From Curtobacterium sp. SGAir0471 (GTDB lineage: Bacteria > Actinomycetota > Actinomycetes > Actinomycetales > Microbacteriaceae): 64,000 nt of DNA. Both the position numbers and the translations under genes were made by a program. The notes under the pieces were generated by a model. The model was not told the origin of the DNA and ran no database searches. It worked only from the letters and a program-made list of their open reading frames with translations. Positions 51,032-59,940 of this stretch are shown in pieces (the stretch's first letter is position 1; the number at the start of each line of letters is the position of its first letter). The stretch spans positions 682,001-746,000 of the forward strand of contig NZ_CP027869.1 of NCBI RefSeq assembly GCF_005490985.1, in the 5' to 3' direction.

Positions 51032-52143
51032 ACGACCGTCCGTTGCGGGTGGGGGTCGTCGGTGTCGGCGTCATCAGCCAGCAGTACTTCGAGCACTTCC
51101 CGGCGCTGCCCGGGCTCGCGCTCACCGCCGTCGCGGACATCGACGTCGACCGGGCACGAGCCGTGGGCGAGACCCAGGGCGTGCGGGGGACGAGCGTCGA
51201 CGAGCTCATCGCCGCGGACGACGTCGACGTCGTGCTCAACCTGACGATCCCGGCCGCGCACGCCGAGATCGCCACGCGGGCGCTCGAGGCCGGCAAGCAC
51301 GTCTACGGCGAGAAGCCGCTCGCGATGTCGACGGCCGAGGCGCAGCCCGTGCTCGACCTCGCCCGCCGCGCGGGCCTGCGGGTCGGCAGCGCGCCGGACA
51401 CGGTGCTCGGGACCGGGATCCAGACCGCCCGCCAGGCGCTCGACAGCGGCGCGATCGGCACCCCCGTCGCGGCCGCGGTGTCGTGGTCGGCACCCGGGCA
51501 CGAACTCTGGCACCCGGCACCCGCGTTCTACTACCAGCCGGGCGGCGGCCCGCTGCTCGACATGGGGCCGTACTACCTGACGAGCCTCGTGTCGTTCTTC
51601 GGCCCGGTCGTCCGGGTCAGCGGTGCCTCGACCCGGTCGGACCGCGAGCGCACCATCGCGACGGGGCCGGCGGCGGGCACCCCGCTCCGGGTGGACGTCG
51701 ACACGCACGTGGTCGCCGTCCTCGAGCACGCGGACGGCGTCGTCTCCACGGTGACCGTGTCGTTCGAGGTCTGGGCGACCCGGGCGCCGCTGTTCGAGGT
51801 GTACGGCACCGCGGGCACGCTCGGCGTCCCCGACCCGAACCGGTTCTCCGACACGGTGTCGATCGCGGATGCCCACGGGGGAACAGCACAGCCCCGCGAG
51901 TGGCGGGACCTGCCGACGAGTGCCGGGTACGCCGACGCCGGGCGCGGGTACGGGCTCGCCGACATGGCGCACGCGATCGCGACCGACCGTCCGCACCGGG
52001 CGTCCGGGGAGCTCGCGTTCCACGTGCTCGAGGTGATGGAGGCGGTGTCGACCGCGGCCCGGGAGCACACGGTGGTCGAGGTCCGGTCGCGTGTCGAGCG
52101 GCCCGACACCGTCCCGGCGGGTGCCGCACCCGGGTCCTGGTGA
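51016..52143 (+). CDS. Gfo/Idh/MocA-family oxidoreductase
   Basis: The 375-residue enzyme has [17 protein letters not shown] (about 12-28) as nucleotide-binding motif, [10 protein letters not shown] (about 97-106) as family motif and [13 protein letters not shown] (about 177-189). GTG 51016 is chosen because GAGAGGGG lies 6 nt upstream; GTG 51028 (4-bp overlap) is an alternative. It is the third gene of the coupled operon. Two different oxidoreductases in one operon suggest an oxidation followed by a later reduction on the same pathway. Confidence 0.92.
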   Translation: MGSPVNDRPLRVGVVGVGVISQQYFEHFPALPGLALTAVADIDVDRARAVGETQGVRGTSVDELIAADDVDVVLNLTIPAAHAEIATRALEAGKHVYGEKPLAMSTAEAQPVLDLARRAGLRVGSAPDTVLGTGIQTARQALDSGAIGTPVAAAVSWSAPGHELWHPAPAFYYQPGGGPLLDMGPYYLTSLVSFFGPVVRVSGASTRSDRERTIATGPAAGTPLRVDVDTHVVAVLEHADGVVSTVTVSFEVWATRAPLFEVYGTAGTLGVPDPNRFSDTVSIADAHGGTAQPREWRDLPTSAGYADAGRGYGLADMAHAIATDRPHRASGELAFHVLEVMEAVSTAAREHTVVEVRSRVERPDTVPAGAAPGSW

Positions 52144-52151
52144 GCCAGACT

Positions 52152-52215
52152 CGGCAGCAGCACGATCCGGCAGCAGCCGCGCTCGGCAGCAGCGCGGGTC
52201 GGCAGCACGACGCGA
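52152..52215. repeat. Four 16-bp tandem repeats
   Basis: CGGCAGCA recurs at 52152, 52168, 52184 and 52200, an exact 16-bp period, with the second half of each unit variable. It lies in the 106-bp gap before the isomerase gene and may bind a protein or vary in copy number. Confidence 0.75.
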
Positions 52216-52249
52216 GACGACACACGACAGGCGAGGAAGGACGACGACG

Positions 52250-53326
52250 ATGACGACGACGGACGGAACCGGCGAGACCGAGGTGGGCAGCGCCTCCAGG
52301 CCGGACGGCGGTGCCCGGTCGACCAGGCCGGTGACCCTGTTCACCGGGCAGTGGGCGGACCTGCCCTTCGAGGAGGTCGCACGCCTGGCGGGCGAGTGGG
52401 GCTACGACGGACTGGAGATCGCCTGCTGGGGCGACCACCTGGACGTCCGGCGCGCCGCGACGGACCCGGAGTACGTGACCGACCGGAAGGCGATCCTCGA
52501 GCGGAACGGGCTGCAGGTCTGGACGATCGCGAACCACCTGACCGGCCAGGCCGTGTGCGACGACCCGATCGACCAGCGGCACGAGGACATCCTCGCGCCG
52601 CACGTGTGGGGTGACGGCGATCCCGAGGGCGTGCGGCAGCGTGCGGCCGAGGAGCTGCAGTGGACCGCGCGGGCGGCCAGGGCACTCGGCGTCGACACCG
52701 TGACGGGCTTCTCCGGGTCGTCGATCTGGAAGACCGTCGCCGGGTTCCCACCGGTCCCGGCGAGCATGATCGAAGCCGGGTACCAGGACTTCCACGACCG
52801 CTGGTCGCCGATCCTCGACGTGTTCGAGGAGGTCGGCGTCCGCTTCGCGCTCGAGGTGCACCCCTCCGAGATCGCCTACGACTACTGGACGGCGAAGCGG
52901 GCGCTGGAGGTGTTCGCCGACCGGCCGTCGTTCGGGTTCAACTTCGACCCGTCGCACTTCGTGTGGCAGGACCTCGACCCCGCCGCGTTCCTGCTCGACT
53001 TCGCCGACCGGGTGTACCACGTGCACTGCAAGGAGTCGGTCAAGCAGCTCGACGGACGCAACGGTCGACTCGGGTCGCACCTGCCGTGGGGCGACCCCCG
53101 CCGCGGGTGGGACTTCGTGTCCGCCGGGCACGGGGACGTGCCGTGGGAGCGGGTGTTCCGCGTGCTGAACCACATCGGCTACGCGGGGCCGACCAGCGTC
53201 GAGTGGGAGGACGCCGGCATGGACCGGCTCGTCGGCGGCCCCGAGGCGCTGGCGTTCGTCCGCCGACTCGGCACGATCGCCCCGCCCGACGCCGCCTTCG
53301 ACGCCGCGTTCTCCCGCTCGCGCTGA
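52250..53326 (+). CDS. Sugar phosphate isomerase/epimerase-like TIM-barrel protein
   Basis: The 358-residue protein belongs to the AP-endonuclease-2/xylose-isomerase-like TIM-barrel family. It shows [15 protein letters not shown] (about 49-63), [15 protein letters not shown] (about 200-214), [11 protein letters not shown] (about 231-241), VHCKES and a terminal [10 protein letters not shown]. Glu, Asp, His and Glu in these motifs form the expected metal site. The ATG at 52250 has GAGGAAGG upstream. Such proteins isomerise sugars or cleave 3-keto-glycosides made by Gfo/Idh enzymes, which fits its place after Gfo-ThuA-Gfo. Confidence 0.9.
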   Translation: MTTTDGTGETEVGSASRPDGGARSTRPVTLFTGQWADLPFEEVARLAGEWGYDGLEIACWGDHLDVRRAATDPEYVTDRKAILERNGLQVWTIANHLTGQAVCDDPIDQRHEDILAPHVWGDGDPEGVRQRAAEELQWTARAARALGVDTVTGFSGSSIWKTVAGFPPVPASMIEAGYQDFHDRWSPILDVFEEVGVRFALEVHPSEIAYDYWTAKRALEVFADRPSFGFNFDPSHFVWQDLDPAAFLLDFADRVYHVHCKESVKQLDGRNGRLGSHLPWGDPRRGWDFVSAGHGDVPWERVFRVLNHIGYAGPTSVEWEDAGMDRLVGGPEALAFVRRLGTIAPPDAAFDAAFSRSR

Positions 53327-53366
53327 GCGACGCGCGTGCTCCGCGCGCGTCGGCACCGGGTGCTTC

Positions 53367-53424
53367 CGGGCGTACCGGGTCGGAACGGGCGTACTCGGCC
53401 TTCCGGAACGACCAGGTACGCCCG
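53367..53424. repeat. Palindromic repeat family B, copy 3
   Basis: CGGGCGTACCGGGTCG (53367-53382) pairs with CGACCAGGTACGCCCG (53409-53424) with one mismatch. It lies after the isomerase gene and before the ROK gene. Confidence 0.75.
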
Positions 53425-53498
53425 TTCCCGTCTCCCATCGCAAGCGTTCTGGGAAACTCCGTACGCCCCACACCACGACCACCCCACGAGGAGGACCC

Positions 53499-54737
53499 AT
53501 GGCCCGACCGGCCACGACCACGCCCGGCAACGTCGCGCGCGTCCTCCGCATCGTGCACGAGGGCGGACCCGTCACCCGCGCCGAGCTCACCAGGAGCACC
53601 GGGCTCAACCGGTCGACGGTGCTCGCCCTCGTCGGGGAACTCGTCGAACGGGGCCTGGTGCACGAGGAGTTCCCGGCCGCCGGAGCCGCCGCTGCCGACC
53701 GTCCCGCCGGGGTCGGCCGGCCGAGCGCCGTCGTCCGGGCCTCCGCCGACGTCGTGGCCGCCGCGGTCACGGTCGAGATCGACACCGTCGCGGTGGCGCT
53801 CGTCGCCCTCGACGGCACGGTGCGCGACCGGCTCGTCGAACCGCAGCCGAGCGTCCCGACCGCGGCCGTGGCGATCGACGCCGTCGCCCGGCTGCTCGGC
53901 GTCCTGACCGCGCGCGCCGCTCCGGCGCTGCGGCTCGTCGGGGTCGGCGTCGCCGTCCCCGGCATCGTCCGGGTCGAGGACGGGGTCGTCCGCGACGCCC
54001 CGCACCTCGGGTGGCGGGACGAGCCCTTCGCCGGCCCCCTCGCCGAGCGTCTCGGTCTGCCGGTCCGTGCGGCGAACGACGCCAACCTCGGCGCATGGGC
54101 CGAGCGGCTCTACGGCAGCGCGCGCGGCGTCGACGACCTCGTGTACCTGAACGGTGGTGCGAGCGGCATCGGTGGCGGGATCGTCAGTGCCGGCCGACCG
54201 TTCAGCGGCGCCGACGGCTACGCGGGCGAGCTCGGGCACACCTTCGTCGCGGCGAACGGCATCCGCTGCCACTGCGGTGCCGTCGGGTGCCTGGAGACCG
54301 AGGCCTCCCGCGGGGCCCTGACCGCCGTGACCGGGACCGCGCCCGACGACCTCGACGCCCTCGCCGCGGCGCTCGCCGAGCGGCACGACGCGGTCGAACG
54401 CGTCGTCGACCGGCAGGTGGCCGCGCTCGCGACGGCGATCCGGAACGCCATCCACACCGTCGATCCCGAGGTCGTCGTGCTCGGTGGGTTCCTCGGGGTG
54501 CTGCTCGGGCACGTCGGGGCCCGCGTCGAGGACGACGTGCGGGCGCAGACGATGGCGGCGATGACCGACCGGCTGCGCATCGTCCCCGCCGAACTCGGGC
54601 GGGACGTGCTGGTGCGCGGTGCCGCCGAGCTCGGGTTCGCCGACCTGCTCCGCGACGGGGCACTCCCCACCACGACCGACACCGACCAGACCACGACCGA
54701 CCGCGAGGACGCGATCGAGGAAGCGAGATCCGCATGA
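53499..54737 (+). CDS. ROK-family transcriptional regulator (XylR/NagC type)
   Basis: The 412-residue protein has an N-terminal winged helix (about 10-60, LTRSTGLNRSTVLALVGELVERG) and a ROK sugar-kinase-like domain with GVAVPGIV, NDANLGAWAE, GGASGIGGGIV and the zinc motif CHCGAVGCLE (about 265-274). The ATG at 53499 has GAGGAGG upstream. It is 4.4 kb from xylA but belongs to the same sugar island. The inverted repeat between xylA and the Gfo gene is its likely site, with xylose the likely effector; both are inferred. The tail is Thr/Asp-rich. Confidence 0.92.
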   Translation: MARPATTTPGNVARVLRIVHEGGPVTRAELTRSTGLNRSTVLALVGELVERGLVHEEFPAAGAAAADRPAGVGRPSAVVRASADVVAAAVTVEIDTVAVALVALDGTVRDRLVEPQPSVPTAAVAIDAVARLLGVLTARAAPALRLVGVGVAVPGIVRVEDGVVRDAPHLGWRDEPFAGPLAERLGLPVRAANDANLGAWAERLYGSARGVDDLVYLNGGASGIGGGIVSAGRPFSGADGYAGELGHTFVAANGIRCHCGAVGCLETEASRGALTAVTGTAPDDLDALAAALAERHDAVERVVDRQVAALATAIRNAIHTVDPEVVVLGGFLGVLLGHVGARVEDDVRAQTMAAMTDRLRIVPAELGRDVLVRGAAELGFADLLRDGALPTTTDTDQTTTDREDAIEEARSA

Positions 54738-55780
54738 GCACCACCCCCGACACCCAGCGCGCGAGCGTCCTGCTCGGCACCGAGGACCTGACGGTCGAGG
54801 ACCGCCCGGTCCCCGAGGTCGCCCCCGGCGACGTCCTCGTCCGCGTCGCCGCCGTCGGCGTGTGCGGCTCCGACGTGCACTACTACCGCCACGGCCGCAT
54901 CGGCGACTTCGTCGTCGAGGAGCCCCTCGTCCTCGGCCACGAGCTCTCCGGCACGATCACCGCGGTCGGCGAGGGCGTCGACCCGGGACGGGTCGGCGAG
55001 CGCGTCGCCGTCGAACCGCAGCGTCCGTGCCACCGTTGCGCGCAGTGCCTGGCCGGCCGCTACAACCTCTGCCCCCACATGCGCTTCTACGCGACGCCCC
55101 CCGTCGACGGCGCCTTCGCCGAGTACGTCACGATCGAGGCCGAGTTCGCGCACACCCTGCCCGACTCGGTGTCCTTCGAGGCGGGCGCACTGCTCGAACC
55201 GCTGTCCGTCGGCATCGCCGCCGCGCGCAAGGCAGGGATCGTCCCCGGCTCCAGCGTCCTCATCGCCGGCGCCGGACCGATCGGCGTCATCTGCGCCCAG
55301 GTCGCCCGGGCGTTCGGCGCGACGCGCGTGGTCGTCAGCGACTTGGTCCCCGAGCGCCGCGAGCGCGCGCTGTCGTTCGGCGCCACGACGGTCGTCGACC
55401 CCGTGGCGGTGGACGTCACGTCGGACATCGTCCCCGTCGACGCCTTCATCGACGCCAGCGGTGCGCCGCGCGCCGTGTCGGACGGCATCAAGGCCGTCGG
55501 ACCCGCGGGGGCCGCGGTGCTCGTCGGCCTCGGCAACTCCGAGATGGTGCTGCCGGTGGAGCACATCCAGAACCTCGAGGTGACGGTCACCGGCATCTTC
55601 CGCTACACGAACACGTGGCCGGTCGCCATCGGCCTGGTCGCCTCCGGCCAGGTCGACCTCGACGCGCTCGTCACCGGACGCTTCGGCCTCGACGACGTCC
55701 GCGAGGCCCTCGAGAGCGACACCGACCCGGCCTCGCTCAAGTCGGTGGTCTACCCGAACGGTGTCCCCGCGGGAGAGTGA
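54734..55780 (+). CDS. Zinc-dependent polyol (sorbitol/xylitol-like) dehydrogenase
   Basis: The 348-residue medium-chain dehydrogenase has the catalytic zinc site GVCGSDVHYYRHG (Cys about 43) and GHELSG (about 71-76), and the structural zinc cluster CHRCAQCLAGRYNLC (about 99-113). A Rossmann domain with IAGAGPIGVICAQ (about 177-189) follows. It is closest in motif pattern to sorbitol/xylitol dehydrogenases, interconverting a polyol and a keto-sugar with NAD. The ATG at 54734 overlaps the ROK stop by 4 bp, so they are cotranscribed. In this context xylitol or a related pentitol is a likely substrate. Confidence 0.92.
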   Translation: MSTTPDTQRASVLLGTEDLTVEDRPVPEVAPGDVLVRVAAVGVCGSDVHYYRHGRIGDFVVEEPLVLGHELSGTITAVGEGVDPGRVGERVAVEPQRPCHRCAQCLAGRYNLCPHMRFYATPPVDGAFAEYVTIEAEFAHTLPDSVSFEAGALLEPLSVGIAAARKAGIVPGSSVLIAGAGPIGVICAQVARAFGATRVVVSDLVPERRERALSFGATTVVDPVAVDVTSDIVPVDAFIDASGAPRAVSDGIKAVGPAGAAVLVGLGNSEMVLPVEHIQNLEVTVTGIFRYTNTWPVAIGLVASGQVDLDALVTGRFGLDDVREALESDTDPASLKSVVYPNGVPAGE

Positions 55781-55830
55781 CGACGTGGGCCGACGTGCGC
55801 GAGGCGGGTCGCGCCGTCGGGTGACCGGTC

Positions 55831-55878
55831 GACGGACGGGAGGCGCGGTGCCGGCGGGTGCCGCGCCTCCCGTCCGTC
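55831..55878. repeat. Palindromic repeat family A, GGTGC subtype
   Basis: GACGGACGGGAGGCGCGG (55831-55848) and CCGCGCCTCCCGTCCGTC (55861-55878) are perfect complements around 12 nt. It follows the dehydrogenase gene by 50 nt and is its likely terminator. Confidence 0.85.
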
Positions 55879-55936
55879 GTCCGGTCACCACGGAGAGCCG
55901 TGGCCGGGTCGTCCCCGCCCGGCCACCGGGACGCGC

Positions 55937-55942
55937 TACGGT
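55937..55942 (+). promoter_or_regulatory. -10 hexamer for a leaderless MFS transcript
   Basis: TACGGT is followed by TCGGCC and the ATG at 55949. No ribosome binding site is present. Confidence 0.55.
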
Positions 55943-55948
55943 TCGGCC

Positions 55949-57328
55949 ATGACCGCGACACCGGCGGCGGCAGTGCCGCAGCGCACCGACCGGCGGGCCC
56001 TCGTGTCCTGGGCGCTCTGGGACTGGGGGTCCTCGGCGTTCACCGCCGTCGTCACCACCTTCGTCTTCAGCACGTACCTGGCGAGCCGGGCGTTCGTCGA
56101 CCCGCGACTCGTCGCTGCCGAGGACTCCTCGGCGACCGCCGCCCGGGCCGTGGAGCGGGAGCTCGCGCACAACGCGGCGACCGTCTCGACGGCGTTGACG
56201 CTCGCGGGGATCGTCGTCGCACTCGTCGCGCCCGCGGTCGGCCGGCTCGCGGACTCCTCTGGCCACCGCCGTCGGTCCGTGCTCATCGGCACGATCGGCG
56301 TCGCGCTGTCGATCGGAGCGATGGTGTTCGTCGCGCCGCAGCAGCCGTACCTGGTGCTCGGCGCGGCGCTCCTCGGCATCGGGACCGTCGCGTACGAGGT
56401 CGCCACCGTCGGCTACAACGCGATGCTCGGCCAGGTGGCGTCCGGACCGCAGACGGGGCGCGTGTCGGCGGTCGGTTGGGCGGCCGGGTACTTCGGCGGG
56501 ATCGTGCTGCTCGTCGTCCTGCTCCTGCTCTGCATCCAGGACTTCGGCACCGAGGGGGTCGCCGGACTCCTGCAGCTGCCGTCGACCGTCGCGGACGGGT
56601 CGTGGGACGTCCGGGTCGCGATCGGCATCGCCGCGGTCTGGCTCGCGGTCAGCTCGGTCCCGCTCTTCCTGACCGTGCCCGAGGCGGCGCCGGACCGCTC
56701 CCGCACCGGCGGGCTGCTCAGCGCGTACCGCGACCTCGGCCGGCACGTCGCCCGACTGTGGCGCGAGCGTCGGAACGTCCTGGTCTTCCTGCTCGCGAGC
56801 GCCGTGTTCCGCGACGGGGTCGGCGCGGTGTTCACCTTCGGCGGCATCGTCGCCGCGCAGGTCTTCGGGTTCAGCCCGTCGCAGGTGATCCTCTTCGCGA
56901 TCGCGGCGAACGTCGTGGCCGGTGTCGCGACCTTCACGTCCGGGCGGCTCGACGACCGGTTCGGCTCGCGGGCGGTCATCACCGTGTCGCTCGTCGGACT
57001 CGCGCTGACCGGCATCGGCGTGTTCCTCATCGGGAACGCCACCGCCGGGTTCTGGGTGCTCGGCCTCACGCTCGCGATCTTCGTCGGGCCGGTGCAGTCG
57101 TCGTCCAGGGCCTACCTGGCGCGGCTCGCCACCCCGGGGCGCGAGGGCGAGCTGTTCGGCCTCTACGCGACGACGGGTCGGGCCGCCTCGTTCCTGGCGC
57201 CGGCGCTGTTCGGCATCGCGGTGACGATCGGCGGGTCGACGCGGTTCGGGATCATCGGCGTGGTCGTGGTGCTCGTCGCGGGGCTCGTGCTCATGGCGTT
57301 CGTGCAGCGGGAGCCCGCGCGCGCGTAG
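55949..57328 (+). CDS. MFS transporter of the Atg22/UMF1 type
   Basis: The 459-residue membrane protein has about twelve helices. It opens with the WALWDWGSSAFTAVVTTFVF motif typical of Atg22-like (UMF1) transporters, and the half-repeat motif GRLADSSGHRR is present. It probably exports or takes up small metabolites; family members include vacuolar amino-acid exporters. The ATG at 55949 is supported by the leaderless -10 box. It is a single gene between the sugar island and glmU. Confidence 0.92.
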   Translation: MTATPAAAVPQRTDRRALVSWALWDWGSSAFTAVVTTFVFSTYLASRAFVDPRLVAAEDSSATAARAVERELAHNAATVSTALTLAGIVVALVAPAVGRLADSSGHRRRSVLIGTIGVALSIGAMVFVAPQQPYLVLGAALLGIGTVAYEVATVGYNAMLGQVASGPQTGRVSAVGWAAGYFGGIVLLVVLLLLCIQDFGTEGVAGLLQLPSTVADGSWDVRVAIGIAAVWLAVSSVPLFLTVPEAAPDRSRTGGLLSAYRDLGRHVARLWRERRNVLVFLLASAVFRDGVGAVFTFGGIVAAQVFGFSPSQVILFAIAANVVAGVATFTSGRLDDRFGSRAVITVSLVGLALTGIGVFLIGNATAGFWVLGLTLAIFVGPVQSSSRAYLARLATPGREGELFGLYATTGRAASFLAPALFGIAVTIGGSTRFGIIGVVVVLVAGLVLMAFVQREPARA

Positions 57329-57421
57329 TCCGCCGGTCGGGGCGGCCTGTCTGCGCGCCCGGTCCGCGCTCCTCGTCCGCGGTCTCGGTGCGGCCGCGGC
57401 ACCCGGTCGGGGCGCATGCGC

Positions 57422-57427
57422 CAGGAT
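57422..57427 (+). promoter_or_regulatory. Possible -10 hexamer for a leaderless glmU transcript
   Basis: CAGGAT is followed by 6 nt and the ATG at 57434. The GGGGG between could also act as a weak ribosome site. Confidence 0.35.
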
Positions 57428-57433
57428 GGGGGC

Positions 57434-58861
57434 ATGACCGACCAGCGGATCGCCGTCGTCGTCCTCGCCGCCGGGCAGGGCACGCGCATGAAGTCCTCCA
57501 CGCCGAAAGTGCTGCACCGCCTCGCCGGCCTGCCCCTGCTGGCGCACGTGCTGCGCACGGCGTCCTCCATCGAGCCGGAGCACGTCGCCGTCGTCGTGCG
57601 GCACGAGCGCGAGCGCGTCGCGGCCGAGGTCGCAGAGCGCGCCCCCGGTGCGATCGTGGTCGACCAGGACGAGGTCCCCGGCACCGGGCGTGCCGTCGAG
57701 GTCGCCGTGCAGGCGCTGCCGGCGGACTTCGACGGCTCGGTCGTGGTGCTCTCCGGCGACGTCCCGCTGCTCGACACGGCGTCCCTCCGGCGCCTCGTGG
57801 ACGCACACGCGGGCAACGCGGTGACCCTGGTCAGCGCGATCGCCCCCGACCCCACCGGGCTCGGCCGGGTCGTCCGCGACGCCGACGGTGCCTTCGTCCG
57901 GGTCGTCGAGCACAAGGACGCCACCGAGGACGAGCGGGCCATCACCGAGGCGAACGCCGGCATCTACGCGTTCGACGTGACCCACCTCCGTGCGGTGCTG
58001 CCCTCGCTCACCACGGCGAACGCGCAGGGCGAGAAGTACATCACCGACGTCCCGTCCCTCGTCGCCGCGCGGGGCGGGACGATCGACGTCGTCACGCTGA
58101 CCGACCCCTGGCTCGTCGCCGGCATCAACGACCGCGCCCAGCTCGCCGACGCCGCCCGCGAGCTCAACGCCCGCATCGTCCGCCGGCACCAGCTCGCCGG
58201 TGTCTCCGTGCAGGACCCGGCGACCACCTGGATCGACGTCGACGTCACCATCGAGGCCGACGCGGAGGTCCTGCCCGGCACCCAGCTCGTCGGGGCGACG
58301 GCGATCGCCGCGGGCGCGGTGGTCGGGCCGGACACCACGCTCCGCGACACCGAGGTCGGCGCCGGCGCGGTCGTGAACCGCGTGGACGCCACCCTGGCGG
58401 TCGTGGGCGACGGTGCCACGGTCGGGCCCTTCGCCTACCTGCGACCGGGCACGATCCTGGGCGAGCGGGGCAAGATCGGCACGTTCGTCGAGACGAAGAA
58501 CGCGGTGATCGGTCGCGGCAGCAAGGTCCCGCACCTGTCGTACATCGGCGACGCCGAGGTCGGCGAGGACTCGAACATCGGCGCCAACACGATCACGGCG
58601 AACTACGACGGCGTGCACAAGCACCGCACCGAGGTCGGGTCGCACGTCCGCACAGGCTCGCACAACGTGTTCGTCGCCCCGGTTAGGATTGGTGACGGGG
58701 CGTACACCGGCGCGGGTACGACCGTCCGCAAGGACGTACCGGCCGGGTCGCTGGCGATCAGCTACGCCCCGCAGCGCAACACCGACGGATGGGTCGAGGA
58801 ACACCGACCCGGTTCGCCGGCGGCCGAGGCGGCTCGGCGCGCGCACGGCGAACAGATCTGA
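57434..58861 (+). CDS. glmU: Bifunctional GlcNAc-1-P uridyltransferase / GlcN-1-P acetyltransferase
   Basis: The 475-residue enzyme makes UDP-N-acetylglucosamine for peptidoglycan. The uridyltransferase domain has VLAAGQGTRMKSSTPKVLH (about 10-28), VLSGDVPLL (about 105-113) and EANAGIYAF. The left-handed beta-helix acetyltransferase domain (about 250-450) has GTFVETKNAVIG, the catalytic His region YIGDAEVGEDSNIGANTI and GSHNVFVAPV. The gene order glmU-prs is conserved in many bacteria. The ATG at 57434 starts right at the pyrophosphorylase core. Confidence 0.97.
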   Translation: MTDQRIAVVVLAAGQGTRMKSSTPKVLHRLAGLPLLAHVLRTASSIEPEHVAVVVRHERERVAAEVAERAPGAIVVDQDEVPGTGRAVEVAVQALPADFDGSVVVLSGDVPLLDTASLRRLVDAHAGNAVTLVSAIAPDPTGLGRVVRDADGAFVRVVEHKDATEDERAITEANAGIYAFDVTHLRAVLPSLTTANAQGEKYITDVPSLVAARGGTIDVVTLTDPWLVAGINDRAQLADAARELNARIVRRHQLAGVSVQDPATTWIDVDVTIEADAEVLPGTQLVGATAIAAGAVVGPDTTLRDTEVGAGAVVNRVDATLAVVGDGATVGPFAYLRPGTILGERGKIGTFVETKNAVIGRGSKVPHLSYIGDAEVGEDSNIGANTITANYDGVHKHRTEVGSHVRTGSHNVFVAPVRIGDGAYTGAGTTVRKDVPAGSLAISYAPQRNTDGWVEEHRPGSPAAEAARRAHGEQI

Positions 58862-58916
58862 CGGCGGTCGGGTCGATCGAGACGGCCCCGAGCGGGTCAG
58901 GGAGTGAGCACCGCAC

Positions 58917-59894
58917 TTGTCCGGAATCAAGACCACGGGCCAGAAACGACTCGTCCTCGTGTCGGGCCGGGCGCACCCGGAGCTCTCGGCGCAGATCGCC
59001 GAGGAACTCGGGGTCGACCTCGTCCCGACCGACGCCCGGACCTTCGCGAACGGTGAGCTCTACGCCCGCTTCGACGAGTCGGTCCGCGGCTGCGACGCGT
59101 TCGTCATCCAGTCGCACACCGCGCCGATCAACGAGTGGCTCATGGAGCAGCTCATCATGGTCGACGCCCTCAAGCGCGCGTCGGCGAAGCGCATCACCGT
59201 CGTCGCGCCCTTCTACCCCTACGCCCGCCAGGACAAGAAGGGCCGCGGCCGCGAGCCGATCTCGGCCCGGCTCGTCGCCGACCTGTTCAAGGCAGCCGGC
59301 GCCCACCGCATCATGAGCGTCGACCTGCACGCCGCACAGATCCAGGGCTTCTTCGACGGCCCCGTCGACCACCTGTTCGCGATGCCCGTCCTGCTCGAGC
59401 GCTTCCAGCAGATCCTCGACCCGGCGACCCTGACCGTCGTGTCGCCCGACATGGGCCGCGTGCGTGTCGCCGACATCTGGTCCGAGAAGCTCGGCGCCCC
59501 GCTGGCGATCATCCACAAGCGCCGCGACCCGCTCGTGCCGAACCAGGTGTCCGTGCACGAGATCGTCGGCGACGTCTCCGGCCGCGTCTGCCTGCTCGTC
59601 GACGACCTCATCGACACCGGCCGCACCATCGCCAAGGCGGCCGAGGCCCTGAAGGCGAACGGCGCGACCGGCGTCGTCGTCGCGGCGACCCACGCCGTGT
59701 TCTCCGACCCGGCGACCGAGCTGCTGCAGAGCGAGTTCATCGACCGCGTCGTCGTCACCGACACCCTGCCGCTGCCCGAGGACAAGCGGTGGGATCGTCT
59801 CGAGGTCCTGCCGATCGCGCCGCTCATCGCGCGCGCGATCCACGAGGTCTTCGACGACGGTTCCGTCACGTCCATGTTCGACGGTGCCGCGTAG
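58917..59894 (+). CDS. prs: Ribose-phosphate pyrophosphokinase
   Basis: The 325-residue enzyme makes PRPP from ribose 5-phosphate and ATP for nucleotide, His and Trp synthesis. Motifs: FANGELYARF (about 43-52), the flexible loop FYPYARQDKKGRGREPIS (about 100-117), the metal-binding MSVDLHAAQIQGFF (about 133-146) and the PRPP loop LLVDDLIDTGRT (about 224-235). The start appears to be TTG 58917, with GGGAG upstream at a long spacing. It lies 55 bp after glmU and is probably cotranscribed. Confidence 0.97.
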   Translation: MSGIKTTGQKRLVLVSGRAHPELSAQIAEELGVDLVPTDARTFANGELYARFDESVRGCDAFVIQSHTAPINEWLMEQLIMVDALKRASAKRITVVAPFYPYARQDKKGRGREPISARLVADLFKAAGAHRIMSVDLHAAQIQGFFDGPVDHLFAMPVLLERFQQILDPATLTVVSPDMGRVRVADIWSEKLGAPLAIIHKRRDPLVPNQVSVHEIVGDVSGRVCLLVDDLIDTGRTIAKAAEALKANGATGVVVAATHAVFSDPATELLQSEFIDRVVVTDTLPLPEDKRWDRLEVLPIAPLIARAIHEVFDDGSVTSMFDGAA

Positions 59895-59940
59895 CCGGAC
59901 CGGCCACGTGCTCAGCGTGACCCGTCCGGTGCGGTGAGCC

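Noticed and set aside
54218..58936. A 1572-codon open frame on the minus strand
   Set aside because: It is opposite to the ROK, dehydrogenase, MFS and glmU genes, all with clear motifs. Long antisense frames are expected at this GC content because stop codons are rare.
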